NCBI GenBank assembly: GCA_963556495.2
Contig: OY747710.1
Location: 19,968,500-20,032,499 of the forward strand
Origin: Valencia hispanica
Taxonomy: Eukaryota; Chordata; Actinopteri; Cyprinodontiformes; Valenciidae
Length of the DNA stretch: 64,000 nt
Reading direction: 5' to 3'
Shown here: positions 21,556 to 35,845 of the stretch, piece by piece
How the letters are laid out: each line of letters begins with the position of its first letter
Numbering within the stretch: the first letter of the stretch is position 1
The notes under the pieces: generated by a model
The model's input: the letters and a program-made list of their open reading frames with translations, nothing else
Database searches by the model: none
Told to the model about the DNA's origin: nothing
Position numbers and translations under genes: made by a program

Positions 21556-21627
21556 GCTGATTGGTTGCTGGAATAGCATGAGAAAGAGTCCCTCCTCTTT
21601 CTCATGCTATTCCAGCAACCAATCAGC
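21556..21627. repeat. perfect 33-bp inverted repeat (hairpin)
   Basis: Arms at 21556-21588 and 21595-21627 are exact reverse complements, with a 6-base spacer (tccctc). The arms contain ATTGGTTG/CAACCAAT, an inverted pair of CCAAT boxes. It lies about 0.5 kb upstream of the lpcat3 start. It could be a foldback remnant, a regulatory palindrome or a hairpin-forming transcript. Confidence 0.9.
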
Positions 21628-21924
21628 TTTTCTTGCATATTATCAACAAAGTTACTAGAGTTCATATTTGTTTTGTTTAAGGTTAAGACAGATATCTGTC
21701 ATAGTTTGTGTCCCTTCCATGTGATAATTTGGGAGCATGTTCTGGGTTTTAAAGCCAAATGTTTGCATACATTTAATAAGAAGATATCACCTTTTCTTTC
21801 TCCTCATTGTCTGATAATAAATCAAATTTTTGTTTTAGGTCAATGTATCACTTTCAGAAATTGCTCAGTTTACTAAATGAAGAAGATAATAGAAAATAAG
21901 GTTTTAATAAACAGATTTTTAATA

Positions 21925-22965
21925 CATATTTAAGAGGTTTACATACATTTGTTTGGTGTTTGAGAGAATCTCCTTTTTGACTGCTTGACCTGGGCCAACA
22001 GTGTTGGATATGCTTTCAAAAGCTTCTCATAGTAGTTTGCTGACATTTTGGCATATTGCTTCTGTCGAAACTGGTATGACTGAGTCAGGTCTTGCTCCCT
22101 CACTGCTGCCATGCTCTGCCCTTACATATTTTTTTATGGGACTGAGATTAGAGCTTTGTGTTCGTCACTCCTACACATTGACTTTGTTGTCCTTTAAGCC
22201 ACTTTGTAACTGACTGGCTGTCTCCTTGAGCATTTGAAAAAGCCATTTGTACCCAAGCTACTTCCTAAATTATGTCTTGAAACGTCACTATTTCCACATG
22301 ATTTTCTTTTCTCATAATGTCCTCTATTTTTTGAAGTACATAGATCTTGCAGCAAAACTTCCAAACAACATGATGCTGCCACCACCATGCCTTACAGCTG
22401 GGATTATGCTCTCATGTTTGGAAGCTTACCATATCTAATCCAAATGTAATGATGGTCATTATTTCAGCAGACCATAGATAAAACATGTTAGCAAAAATGA
22501 AAGTCTTTGTCTTAGAGTTTATTTGCAAACTGCAAATTAGGCTCTTTTATGTTGCTTTTGAAGTTATTGCTTTTTCATCCCTGAGTGGCCTTTCAGGTCT
22601 TGTCAGTCTATAACTTTTTTCATTGTGGATGATAACACTCTCTTATCAGCTACAGCCAACATCTTCGCAAGTTTTTTTGTTCTTAGGTCGATAAACACAT
22701 TTTACACCAAAGCAAGTTCATCTTTGGGACACAGATCCAGTTTCCTTCTTGAAGAATATGATGGCTGGGCATTCCCATTGTGTTTATATTTGCATATAAT
22801 CTTTTGATCAGATAAACAAGGCACCAAGGCACCCGGTAATTGTAACAGGAAGATTTTAGAGGGATTTTATCTCAGACAGTGAGAAAAAAGATTGTGAAAG
22901 AAAGTGTCTTTTTATTCAGTGCACTGTGGATGTAAACATTTAGTTTCAACTGTATGTAATCCTAT
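21925..22965 (-). mobile_element. decayed Tc1-like element with recognisable ends
   Basis: Terminal regions 'TTTACATACATTTGTTTGGTG' (from about 21939) and, inverted from about 22955, 'TTACATACAGTTGAAACTAAATG' suggest terminal repeats. The interior reads as a degenerate antisense Tc1 transposase, for example the 'ACATGATGCTGCCACCACCA' block near 22369-22388. It is multiply broken. Confidence 0.6.
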
Positions 22966-23320
22966 GCTGTAGTGACGTATTTTAATATTGTTGCCTCTTT
23001 TGCCTTTACCTCTCTAAATTAAGGTGTGGTTGGTGTCTGCTTTACAGGTCAGATTTGATATTTCTTCCAGGTAAGAACAGAACTCCCTCAATATGGTCTC
23101 AGAATCCTATTGTGCATTGTATAATACCATTGTAGGGGTGTTTAAATTACTATTCATTAGACAACCATAGAAATTACGAAAATAATTCTATTTCTTCATC
23201 AGATTTTTAAGAACAATATAGGCCACACAATTGAAATCGAGATAAAGGGATGGCTTTTGGATGCCGACCCCCCTTTCTACTGTGAAATAAAATTTGTCCA
23301 GATTCTTTAAGCTTTATACT
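22966..23320. other. intergenic stretch, nothing recognised
   Basis: No gene or repeat is identified. Confidence 0.35.
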
Positions 23321-23321
23321 A

Positions 23322-23505
23322 GGTTGCACTGTGATGCAGTTGTTAGCACTGTTGCCTTGCAGCCAAAAGGTCTAGCAGGGTATTTGTATGTTCCCTTTTT
23401 GTATGCATGGGTTCTCGCCGGGTGCTCCGGGTTTCTCCATCAACCCAAAAACATAACTGTTAGGTTAATTGGTCTCTAAATTGCCCTTAGGAGTGAGTGT
23501 GTCAG
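23322..23505 (+). repeat. fish dispersed repeat with tRNA-like head
   Basis: It begins like a tRNA-related promoter head (TGATGCAGTTGTTAGCAC). It continues with the conserved blocks 'GTATGCATGGGTTCTCGCCG' and 'TTAGGTTAATTGGTCTCTAA'. A second, more decayed copy lies at 44396-44535. Confidence 0.6.
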
Positions 23506-23960
23506 TGTCAAGGGAGGCAGGTGAGGCAGTGCCTCAACTTATCAACTTATCTGGTGTATAAATTTGTTTTTCATATTTCAAAATTTTTATGGTCATAATC
23601 ACTGAATATTTATATAACATAATAAATTTACGCAATGCCTGCGGAGTAAGGCGGGGTGACGTGAGGTGAGGCAGTGCAGTGTTGTACCTCACCTCTGGTG
23701 ACGTTGTGTCACATAGTGAATGAAGCAGGCAGTTGGCGCATGCTCATTCCTGTTACTCTTTATATCGCCAATATACATGCTTGATTAAACCTGTACAACA
23801 CATGTTGACATTCTACAGACTGTCTTATATATTTAACAAATGTGTCATTCTGATTGATTTTCTAAGTCATTCTGATCTGCCTAGTCACAATGTGCAGGGT
23901 GAGGCAAAAAATACCGTGCCTCAATGATAGGGGGCAGTGCTGAGCCTCGTAAGGCCCAAT
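23506..23960. repeat. possible element with repeated GAGGCAGTGC motifs
   Basis: The near-palindrome TGAGGCAGTGCCTCA at about 23522-23536 recurs in part as 'GTGAGGCAGTGCAGTG' near 23667 and 'GGTGAGGC' near 23899. Ends are not defined. It may be a decayed transposon. Confidence 0.3.
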
Positions 23961-24419
23961 AGGAAACAGACGCTCTCCTATATGCATTGAAAACACTGTA
24001 AATAGATAGATGCATAGATGCATGCACTTCATACACAAAGGTACGACCATACACGATTTTTTTTAAAGATCAGCCAAATATAAATAAATATTTTTACAGA
24101 ATATTAAATATTTATTATTTTTTAAAGGAGTCATGACCTGTAATTTTCACTTTTCCATGAGAAAAACGTTATGATTGCCTAACGATTATACACTGCCCGG
24201 GAAGCCGATATTTAAAAGTGAAGCGTTTGTTTACCCCTGGGTTCGTCAACCAGCCAACGTGCACGCGCACTCAAATACGTGATTTTAATTTATCGCCAAC
24301 TTGACGTCAAGTCGGCACAGGATATACCATATATAGACATTGCAGACCTACCTATGCTGCAGGAAGCCCGCCCTCCCTCTCCCCCTCATATTCAGTCGAG
24401 CGCCGCCATTACTGAATTC

Positions 24420-24690
24420 AGGTGATGGGAATTCCAGCTCTTTTTGGAGAGCCAGTTCTTTTGGCTTAGCTCACCATTAAGAGCTGGCTCTTTCGGCTCC
24501 TCAGATTTTCTGTTGCTTAAAGTGTATTTATTACCAATATTAATGCAAAAATTATGTGTACCAAATGTACCGAAACAAGCGGGGGGGAATGAAAAAAAAA
24601 AAAACGGCTCCCAATGACGAGCCGGCTCCCATCGTTCACTTCAAAGAGTCTTAGAGCCGATTCGTTCGCGACCGACACATCACCGATTCG
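24420..24690. mobile_element. hAT-like miniature element (GAGCC-rich)
   Basis: The left end GGTGATGGGAATTCC and the inverted right end GGTGATGTGTCGGTCG share a short terminal repeat. The interior holds repeated AGCTCTTTTTGGAGAGCC-type and CGGCTC blocks, seen in a common fish repeat with 'GATTCGTTCGCGA' near its end. No clear target duplication is seen. Confidence 0.45.
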
Positions 24691-24741
24691 AAGTACGAAC
24701 TCCACCGTGAAAGATGCAGAAAGTTTCTTCACGCAATGATG

Positions 24742-25506
24742 CATTAAGACAGTGTTTCTCAAACTATGGGGCGAGCCCCACTAGTGGGGCGCAGAGGTAT
24801 TGCAGGTGGGGCGTGACATCAACGGGATTTAAATAGTTTTTCCCCCCTAGATTCTGTCGTTGTGAATGTTTCACTGCACTGTAAATTAAATCAACCAGCT
24901 CCCCCCTCTCACAAAATTAAACACACTCAAATAAATTAGCAATTGTGATCATCATTGTAAACAGAACCGGGACCTGGAACATCGGGCTGGGAGTTTGACG
25001 TTGGAATATATCGCAGCAGAACAAAACAAGCTGAAGTAGCCGCATTATCAGAGATTCCATCTACAAAATGTACAAATATCTAAAAAGATCAGGGAACGTT
25101 TCAGAGTCAGAGAAGTCACACGGTCAACCACGGAGGAAATACAGGGATGAGTATCTTGCTCTTTATTTTTTTATTTTTTTTTATTTTGTACTTTTGAAAG
25201 CTTTGTAAATTTGATAAAACTACAACTTTTATTTTCTCCAACTGTGAGCTGAAGTTCTACATGTGGCAACTACTGACAGCATATATTTCTGAGCCGGTTT
25301 TATACCAGTGCACAACCCCTTTTTCCAACTAATTTATACCCTTAAAAACTTGTAGACTAACTCGGCTATTTAAATAAATAAAACACTTTAAAATCAGCCG
25401 TAGTCAACATTCTGTTGGGGCGATTAAAGCATGGGGGGGCTTGTGTATGCTCCTTTGTCCAAAGTGGGGAATGATAAAGAAAAGTTTGAGAAACACTGCA
25501 TTAAGA
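24742..25506. mobile_element. hAT non-autonomous element with perfect 8-bp target duplication
   Basis: CATTAAGA at 24742-24749 and again at 25499-25506 flank a 749-bp element. Its ends are CAGTGTTTCTCAAACTATGG and, inverted, CAGTGTTTCTCAAACTTTTC. The 8-bp duplication and CAGTG-type ends are diagnostic of hAT. The interior has no intact transposase. Confidence 0.85.
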
Positions 25507-25589
25507 AGACATATTCGTGTCAGCCTTTTATTTTAATCAGCTAAATCAGCTAAAACCATTTCTACCAGAAACGTAGTGCACACATGATT

Positions 25590-25672
25590 TGCTCTGTTGT
25601 TGACTGCCAGAATCAACATGGAAATATTTTTTCTATTTTTTTACGCCGGAATCCTTTACGAATTTGGGACAA
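25590..25672 (+). other. short THAP-like coding relic
   Basis: The plus frame reads CSVVDCQNQHGNIFSIFLRR then NPLRIWDNI, ending at a GTGAAG donor-like site. The C..C spacing followed by an F..F(P)..P...W pattern recalls a THAP zinc-binding domain. One domain fragment with no downstream partner is seen, so it is at best a relic. Confidence 0.2.
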
Positions 25673-25989
25673 TATCAGGTGAAGTTTTGGAAAGAGGGGC
25701 CATTCCAACAATCAGAGACTTGCCTGCAATTGAAACGGTAAGGCTGTGTTTTTATTGCTCTGCTGTGTGTAACAAACAGCAGCTAACTGCTAATGTGGCT
25801 ATTGTATGCTAGCGGGAGTAGTAGATATGGGTTAGATATGCTGAAGCGTTAAAATGACACAAATGTTCCAATGAATCAAAAAACTGAAATAGAAGCTTCT
25901 AATTTGGGTTTAATCATTCTGATTCAATAATAGTCTGAGCCTCATCAACCATGAACCTCACCCCTCATTACTGGACTGGAGAACCCAGG

Positions 25990-26795
25990 TGTATGGGAAT
26001 AAATCCCTGCCATTAATCAAGAGCGCATTTTATCAATTTCAGAGCATTATTTGTTGTTTTTATGCTAAGATCTTATGCGTTTCTCCCTCAAAGCACTCTG
26101 TTCACACTCAATATGTTCCTTCTTGCGTTCAAATATGTGTTCTTGCACTTAAATTGACTCCTCTGCGTTTGCGCTTCATTCCTCTGTGCTCAGATCTCTT
26201 CTCTGCAGTTTCAAAACCTGCTCCCACAGATTTTTCCTGTGCTCTTGATATTGAGTCGAGATAACCCTGCCAAAAGTCCCCTAGCCGTCACAGTCTTCTT
26301 TGGGGTGCGCTCGTTTTACGAAAAACCAGCAAAGGTTTTGCATCCCATTAACCTATTAAACTGAATACGGCCATTATATGGCCATACGGCCTTAGTTCCG
26401 CTAAGCTGTTAGAAAGCACAAAAGACTGTTAGGGTGGAGGTCTCTTCTTACTATCATTAATGAGCGCGCCTACCTGAGTATATTAAAAGGAGAGCACCTC
26501 AAAGACGACTGTGACGAGCTCATTGGTCAGCATCATATTTGGCTTCCTATTGGCTGGGGGACTTTTGCCAGGGTCCCCTCTCTCTCCAACCATCCCAACC
26601 CACCCAAAATACCAAGAGCACAGGAAAAATTAGTGAGAGCAGGTTTTGACAGCTGCTTTTGACATTTTCTGAGTATGAACAGAGTGTTTTGAGGGAGAAA
26701 CGCATAAGATCTGAGTATAAAAACAACAAATGATGCTCTGAAATTGACAAAATACGCTCTTGATTAATGGCAGGGATTTATTCCCATAGTCGTGC
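25990..26795. mobile_element. foldback element with long inverted repeats
   Basis: The arm 25993-26110, starting TATGGGAATAAATCCCTGCC, is repeated in reverse orientation at about 26680-26791. Weaker similarity extends inward to about 26275 and 26560 (for example TTTTTCCTGTGCTCTTG). The central 270 bp is unique. No transposase frame is seen. Long arms with a short unique centre define a foldback or long-TIR miniature element; the superfamily is unknown. Confidence 0.75.
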
Positions 26796-26839
26796 AGTTT
26801 GTTGCAAATGTTTTGAACAAAAAGAAAATGTTTTTCTGT

Positions 26840-26965
26840 AGAGCGGGGATGCCTCACTCCAGTTCTACAGAGCTACTATTCAAGTGTGTTAGGGCAGAGA
26901 TGTGTCTAAAGGTCGCAGGACAGCAGCTCTTGAGGACTGACCTTAAAAATCCCAGTGCTGTAGAG
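26840..26965. repeat. possible hAT miniature element
   Basis: The 'GGGGATGCCTCACTCCAG' and 'CTCTTGAGGACTGACC' blocks resemble the ends of the hAT elements at 6151-6507. There is no clear target duplication. Confidence 0.35.
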
Positions 26966-27529
26966 AAATCTCTATCCATACCTTTCATCAATATAGATGG
27001 AAAGCTTTTTCCATTTTATTACACTGTCCAGCTCTAGTTAATTTTTGGCCAGGGTTATCAAAACGCAATTATGGAGGTGTAAAAAGTTAAACATTAAAAT
27101 ACATTGTTTTTGTTATCTATATGTTTCTGTAACTGGAATGCTTTAACATCAGTAAGTACTAATTAAATAAAGTACTTTCTCTATCCATGATTTCAAATGT
27201 ATTGCCCACATATGTAGTCTCACCATTTAGCTTTATTTCGACATTATTGTGGGCTTCTCATTATGAGAAACCTGCTAGACAAATATCTTAAGAGCAAAGA
27301 TTCCTGTAGTAAGTCCAGGTCAGGACACTTCTTAAAAACCAGACAAATACTCTCGCTTACGGTGCACATTTTCAGCTTGCCGAATTTGGCGAATTTTTTT
27401 TTTCTAAGATACACTGCTGATACATGACGTCGAGTAAGATAAAAAAAATTAAACCAAATATATAACATACATGAATCCAACGCTTTTATAAACACAGTTC
27501 TGATGCATCATATCGCGCAAGTTTTTTTT

Positions 27530-27660
27530 AGCGCAATGCATCCTGGGTATACGAAATAAAAACACGGAATCTAGGAAATTGTCCAATCGGAAACAAAATG
27601 GGCGGGACTCGTTTCATCGCAGCCAATCAAATGACGCGTCACTTCTTTTGACGTTATTCC
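27530..27660. promoter_or_regulatory. promoter-like cluster without an attached gene
   Basis: Within about 75 bp lie CCAAT (27583-27587), GGGCGGG (27600-27606), CCAAT (27623-27627), the palindrome TGACGCGTCA (27632-27641) and TGACGTTA (27649-27656). ATGCATCCTGGGTA lies upstream at 27537-27550. It is 1.5 kb upstream of tpi1. No coding exon is visible on either side. Confidence 0.35.
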
Positions 27661-27729
27661 ACAAACAGACTCGATTGTTAAGAATATAAACTATCCCATT
27701 TGGCATTGTTTATAAAACGCACTCACTAC

Positions 27730-28310
27730 TCCTTAGCAATAGGGGTTTTTATTCAGTACTGTATATTTAAATGTTTAGCTACAAATTTCTCCTGGAATAA
27801 TCTACTTAGTTAGTTTTCTTAATGCATCAAGTTGGCTTTGAAGAAATAAAAATACTGGGATATATAGAAGTTGGGATGAGAATAAAGATTATTATTAATA
27901 CATCCCATGGAAGGATCAGTGGATTAAAATAGCCACATTTGTGACTATTTAACAATTTAAACTCTTTGAATGTATTTGTAAAAACTGGTTTTCTTTTTCT
28001 TTCAGCCAAAATCATGCAATTAGTCTCGTACAAAATTAAGTTTATGCCCCTGTCCAAGCATATATTAAAAAAATTGTGTAATTGTGTAAATTAGCCAGTG
28101 TATTTTCTGTCTCTTGCTCACGTTTCAGATTTTTGCTAAATGCATTTTGAAGCTCGTTTTTAAATCAACTTTTCAGCAAATCAGCTTTCAGAATACATAG
28201 CAATATGTATTTCAGGCCTACTTTTGTGTCAGTGGTACATGGTTTGAAGAGGAACAACGTCCTCTAGTGTCACAATACGGGATGTGTCTTAATTACAATT
28301 GTGAATTTAT
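27730..28310. other. intergenic stretch, nothing recognised
   Basis: AT-rich sequence with no supported feature. Confidence 0.35.
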
Positions 28311-28319
28311 ACCTGTTGG

Positions 28320-28333
28320 CCAGTAGGTGGCAG
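28320..28333 (+). promoter_or_regulatory. CTCF-like motif upstream of tpi1
   Basis: CCAGTAGGTGGCAG fits the core CCASYAGRKGGCRS completely. It lies about 0.7 kb upstream of the tpi1 TATA box. Confidence 0.45.
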
Positions 28334-28983
28334 TGTATGCACTGACACGCTGGAAAAAATACAATGTTTATTGAAAAATACAACAAAAATAAAAGCATTT
28401 CAGACGTTTTTCCCACATTTTTGTAGCAGCAGATAATGCCATACAAAACAAATAAAACAAAAACCAAAGTGAATAAATAATATTAGTAATAAACCTTACA
28501 GCTCTTTGCTTATGACTATACTTCTCTGACAACTCTGCAAGCTTTAGGACGCGTATCTTTCCCAGTTTTGTTTATAGGTAGATAGAAAATGTAAATAATT
28601 TAAACACTGCAATCCTTGTTCACGTTTGTAGGAAATAGCGTGTAAAATCAAAAAAATCAATAGACGGCTTCGACGCAAGTATATCAACCACCGCACTCAC
28701 CCAAGAAAAACGGCGTTTGAATAGCTGTCAATGTAGATAAATTTAGAAATTAAATTAATTTAGCAGCTAGAAACCAGTAATCGTTTTGATTCCTGTTTAT
28801 TTGTTTAATCTGTTGTTGTTTAATGAACGGAGGTCGAAAAAAAGGGCTTGTTTGTCTAGGATTTCTAAGAGGTTTGTGACTTGGTGTTTTCACACAGTAC
28901 ATGAACGCACCATGGCATTACCCACCTCCCCTTCCTAGTCTCTGATCAATGGAGATGCGTTCAGGGACGTCCTGCCACACCAA

Positions 28984-29033
28984 CCAATCCCCCTAAAAGA
29001 GAGGAGGAGTCAGGATTTCCGTCTTTATAAATA
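28984..29033 (+). promoter_or_regulatory. tpi1: tpi1 core promoter: CCAAT and TATA boxes
   Basis: CCAAT at 28984-28988 and TATAAATA at 29026-29033 lie upstream of the tpi1 ATG (29144), which predicts initiation near 29055-29065. TATA plus CCAAT is typical of a strongly expressed glycolytic gene. Confidence 0.7.
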
Positions 29034-29131
29034 CCCGCATCTGCCCCAGTACCGTTCGCTCTTTCGCCCCAGACTAGAAGGACTCTGGCTTTTAGTCGAT
29101 TTTACCCCCAGTAAAGTCTCACTAAAAATAA

Positions 29132-32624
<3,493 letters not shown>

Positions 32625-33077
32625 AGACTCAACCGGATCAGCTCCCTCAACTCCCAGTTCTACTTCCCCCTCTCTCTGTTCGAACCATTTGTGTATTGTC
32701 ATTCCCTTGTTTTTTTTTTTCCTCTTTATCTTTTGGTATATTTTCCCAGAAAGAAAAAAGGGACAGGCTAACACATTCACTGGTGCTGCACTGATGAGTC
32801 TACTGGGAAATGCTTCCCCACAAAGTGCTCAAGCTGTAAAGGCTGGCTACCAGATGTGGACGTGCAGTCCTCTGCCTTTACTTGAAAGGTTTACGAACTT
32901 CTTCTTTAATTTTATTTTTTAAGTATAAACTGTCACAGCTCTTGTCAGTCACATTTGTTTGTCTTTATTCTGCTGTCTGTGTGATTGTGAAGATCTGTGG
33001 CTTTTCCCTCACTATATATGTGCATAATCCAATTTTTCTTTCTTTTTTCCACTCGTTTTGCCGAGAGAAAAGTGTCC

Positions 33078-33148
33078 ATTAAACGTTGGCTGTATTGTGT
33101 CATGACCCACCTGTAGAAGAGAAAATTTAACGGTAATATTCTAATAAA
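33078..33148 (+). terminator. tpi1: tpi1 polyadenylation signals
   Basis: ATTAAA at 33078-33083 and AATAAA at 33143-33148 lie 455 and 520 bp after the stop codon. The second is followed by a GT-rich stretch, so it is the more likely site. Confidence 0.55.
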
Positions 33149-33465
33149 TGATTTAGAGGGTACTTTTGTCTCTGACTTCTGTCTTGAAATGGTACGCTGA
33201 GAGATTTCATCAAGCTGCCAAGTGTTGCTATGATGGCTGTGGGGTGGGTATTCTTGACATGTTGAGCAGAGGGTGTATAATTAAAGAACTGACAATACCC
33301 TGAAGGACTTCACTGCTATTTTTATGCTAATGCTGTAATTGGAAACGGGAAGAAAATGAGCTAAAAATCTATGGCTTTGTCAATTGAATCAATGCATAGA
33401 ATTGTTCATTTTTATCCCAGAACACAAAGTACAACCTAAAGGCTTGACCACGTAGAGTGAGTATA

Positions 33466-34399
33466 TAAACTCAGCAAAAAAAAGAAACGTCCTCTGACTT
33501 TCAACTGTTTTTACTTTCAGTAAACTTGGTGTTCATACAAATATTTACACACATTAAGAGTCAACACCATTAGACATAAACTAAAAATGTTTCACAGACT
33601 AACAGAAATAGAATGTGTCCTTGAATGAAGGGAGGCTCAAAATCAAAAGTACCAGTCAGTATCTGGTGTGGCCACCAGCTGCTTGAAGTACTGCAGTGCA
33701 TCTCCTCCTCATGGACTGGACCAGATTTGTCAGTTCTTGCTGTGAGATGTTACCCCACTCTTCCACCAAGGCACTTGCAAGTTCCTGGACATTTCTGGGG
33801 GGAATGGCCCTAGCCCTCACCCTGCGATCCAACAGAGCACTTTTTGCCACTCCTGTCTGGTCCAGCGAAGGTGGGTCTGTGCCCATAGGCGGCGTTGTTG
33901 CTAGTGATGTCTGGTAGGACCTGCCTTACAACAGGCCTACAAGCCATCAGTCCATCCTCTCTCAGCCTATTGCAGACAGTCTAATTTGTCCTCCCTGTAG
34001 CGCTGTCTTATCCGTCTCGCAGTGCGGACATGGCAATTTATTGCCCTAGCCACATCAGCAGTCCTCATGCCTCCCTGCAGCATGCCTAATGCACGTTCAC
34101 GCAGATGAGCAGGGACCCTGGGCATCTTTCTTTGGGTGTTTTTCAGTCGGTAGACAAGTCTCTTTAGTGTCCTGCGTTTTTAGAACTGTGACCTTAAATC
34201 CCTACTTTTTGTAAGCTGTTAAGGTCTTAACGACCATTCCACAGGTGCATGTTAAATTGATTATGGTTAATTGAACATGCAAGGAAAACATTGTTTAAAC
34301 CCTTTACAATGAAGCTCTGTAAAGCCATTTGGATTTTTACATTATTGTTGAAATACACAGTCCTGAAAAAGGGAAGTTTCTTTTTTTTTGCTGAGTTTA
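33466..34399 (-). mobile_element. internally deleted Tc1-like transposon with intact ends
   Basis: A TA dinucleotide flanks 33468-34397. The ends are AACTCAGCAAAAAAAAGAAA and, inverted, AACTCAGCAAAAAAAAAGAA. Read in reverse, 34130-33985 encodes the helix-turn-helix part (LRERALGMLQGGMRTADVAR) and 33886-33656 the C-terminus (SMRRRCTAVLQAAGGHTRY). The catalytic DDE core between them is missing, so this is a non-autonomous deletion copy of about 930 bp. Confidence 0.8.
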
Positions 34400-34740
34400 C
34401 ATTGGCCTTTCTAAGCTTTTGAGTTTTTTTTGTTTCTTTTCTGAGGTTGAGCTCTAAATCTTCCATGATCTTTGCAATCTGCAACTACAAAAGGTACCAA
34501 ATAAGTTTTCCTCCCATCTGTCTAGTTTATAATCTCACTGCACTGAAACTGAGGAAATTAAATGCATGCAACTACATGCAGTGTTTTGTTTGTAAGAATA
34601 CTAACTTGTTGACCTTTTTTCACAAAGCGTTAAAACTGGGATCTTGTCTGCTGGACCCACATAAAGTTGTACATAATTGTAAGGTGGAAGGTTTCAAAAT
34701 GAAAAATCTGAAGGGTTGAGCATTTAGATTCACTGTCATT
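34400..34740. other. intergenic stretch, nothing recognised
   Basis: No supported feature. Confidence 0.3.
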
Positions 34741-35820
34741 CACCCTGAGACCTCTAAATAAAATCCAGGCATCGAATTGCCTTCAGAAGTCTGATTAATG
34801 GTCCCCCTGTGTGTAATTCAATCTCTGTAAAAATCCAGCTTTTGTGCAAACCCCAGAGATTTGTTAGAGCTCATTAGTGAATAGATTAAAGAAGACCAAG
34901 GAACACAACAGGGAGGTCAAAGGTAAAGCTGGGGAGACGTTTAAAGTGAGGTCAAGTTCTAAATATCCCAAGCTTTGAACATCTAAAAGACCACTGTTCA
35001 TTTCATAATCCAAACATGGAAAAAGATGTTGCAAACCCATTAGCAAAAGTGAAAAGCCAGACAAGATAATCAGAGAAGCAGCCAAGATGCCCATAGAAAA
35101 CTGGAGAAGCATCAGAGATTTACAGCTCAGGTGGGAGAAATAGGACAACAATTAGTTGAGCAGTCTATAACTCTGGTCTTTATGGAAACATTGCAAAAAG
35201 AAAGCCATCATTGTAAGAAAGCAATAAATCCAGCAAACGTGGAGAAGGCACTCTTTTCAGATTAAACCAAAAACAACTTTTTAGACCAAGTTGCAAAACT
35301 GTGGCTGAAAACTAACCACACATGAACCTGACAGTGAAATCTGGTGGTGGCAGCACATGGTGTGAGGATGCTTGGCTTCGGCAGGGATGGGGAAGTTGAT
35401 AGGAAGATGGAGGTAGGAAACCTGTTAGAAGCTCCAAAAGACTTGAGACTGTGGTGAAAGCTCATCTTGTAACAGGATAAACCTAAGCAGACACCCAGAG
35501 CTACGATGGAATAGTTTAGGTCCACACATGGTTGTGTTAGAACGGCCCAGTCAAAGTCCAGACTGAAATCCAATTGAGTATTTGTGGCTTGAAAAAGTAT
35601 TTTCACAGATGCTCTCTGTCCAATCTGAATGAGTTTGAGTTTGAGCTTGAGCTTGGCAATGGGCAGAGCTAGAACAGAGTGGTTTCGATCGAAGCATTTT
35701 CAAGTGAACTGGCCTAGGCCAAAATCTATCAAGAATCTGCAGCAACACATTGACTTTGTTGTCCATAAGTAATTTGGCTGCATGCTTCGTGTCACTGTCC
35801 CTTTGCAAGTACCATTCGTG
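34741..35820 (+). mobile_element. decayed Tc1-like element
   Basis: It shares blocks with the elements at 4600 and 59758. Examples are 'AATAAAATCCAGGCATCGAA' near 34756-34775, the segment to 35150 with 'ATCAGAGAAGCAGCCAAGAT', 'GGTGGTGGCAGCACATGGTG' near 35343-35362, and 'GATGCTCTCTGTCCAATCTG' near 35608-35627. All frames are broken. Confidence 0.6.
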
Positions 35821-35845
35821 CACAAGTTTTGACTTCCTGACTGTG

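Noticed and set aside
23322..23505. Functional tRNA gene
   Set aside because: The box A-like head does not fold into a tRNA with anticodon and acceptor stems; it belongs to a dispersed repeat.
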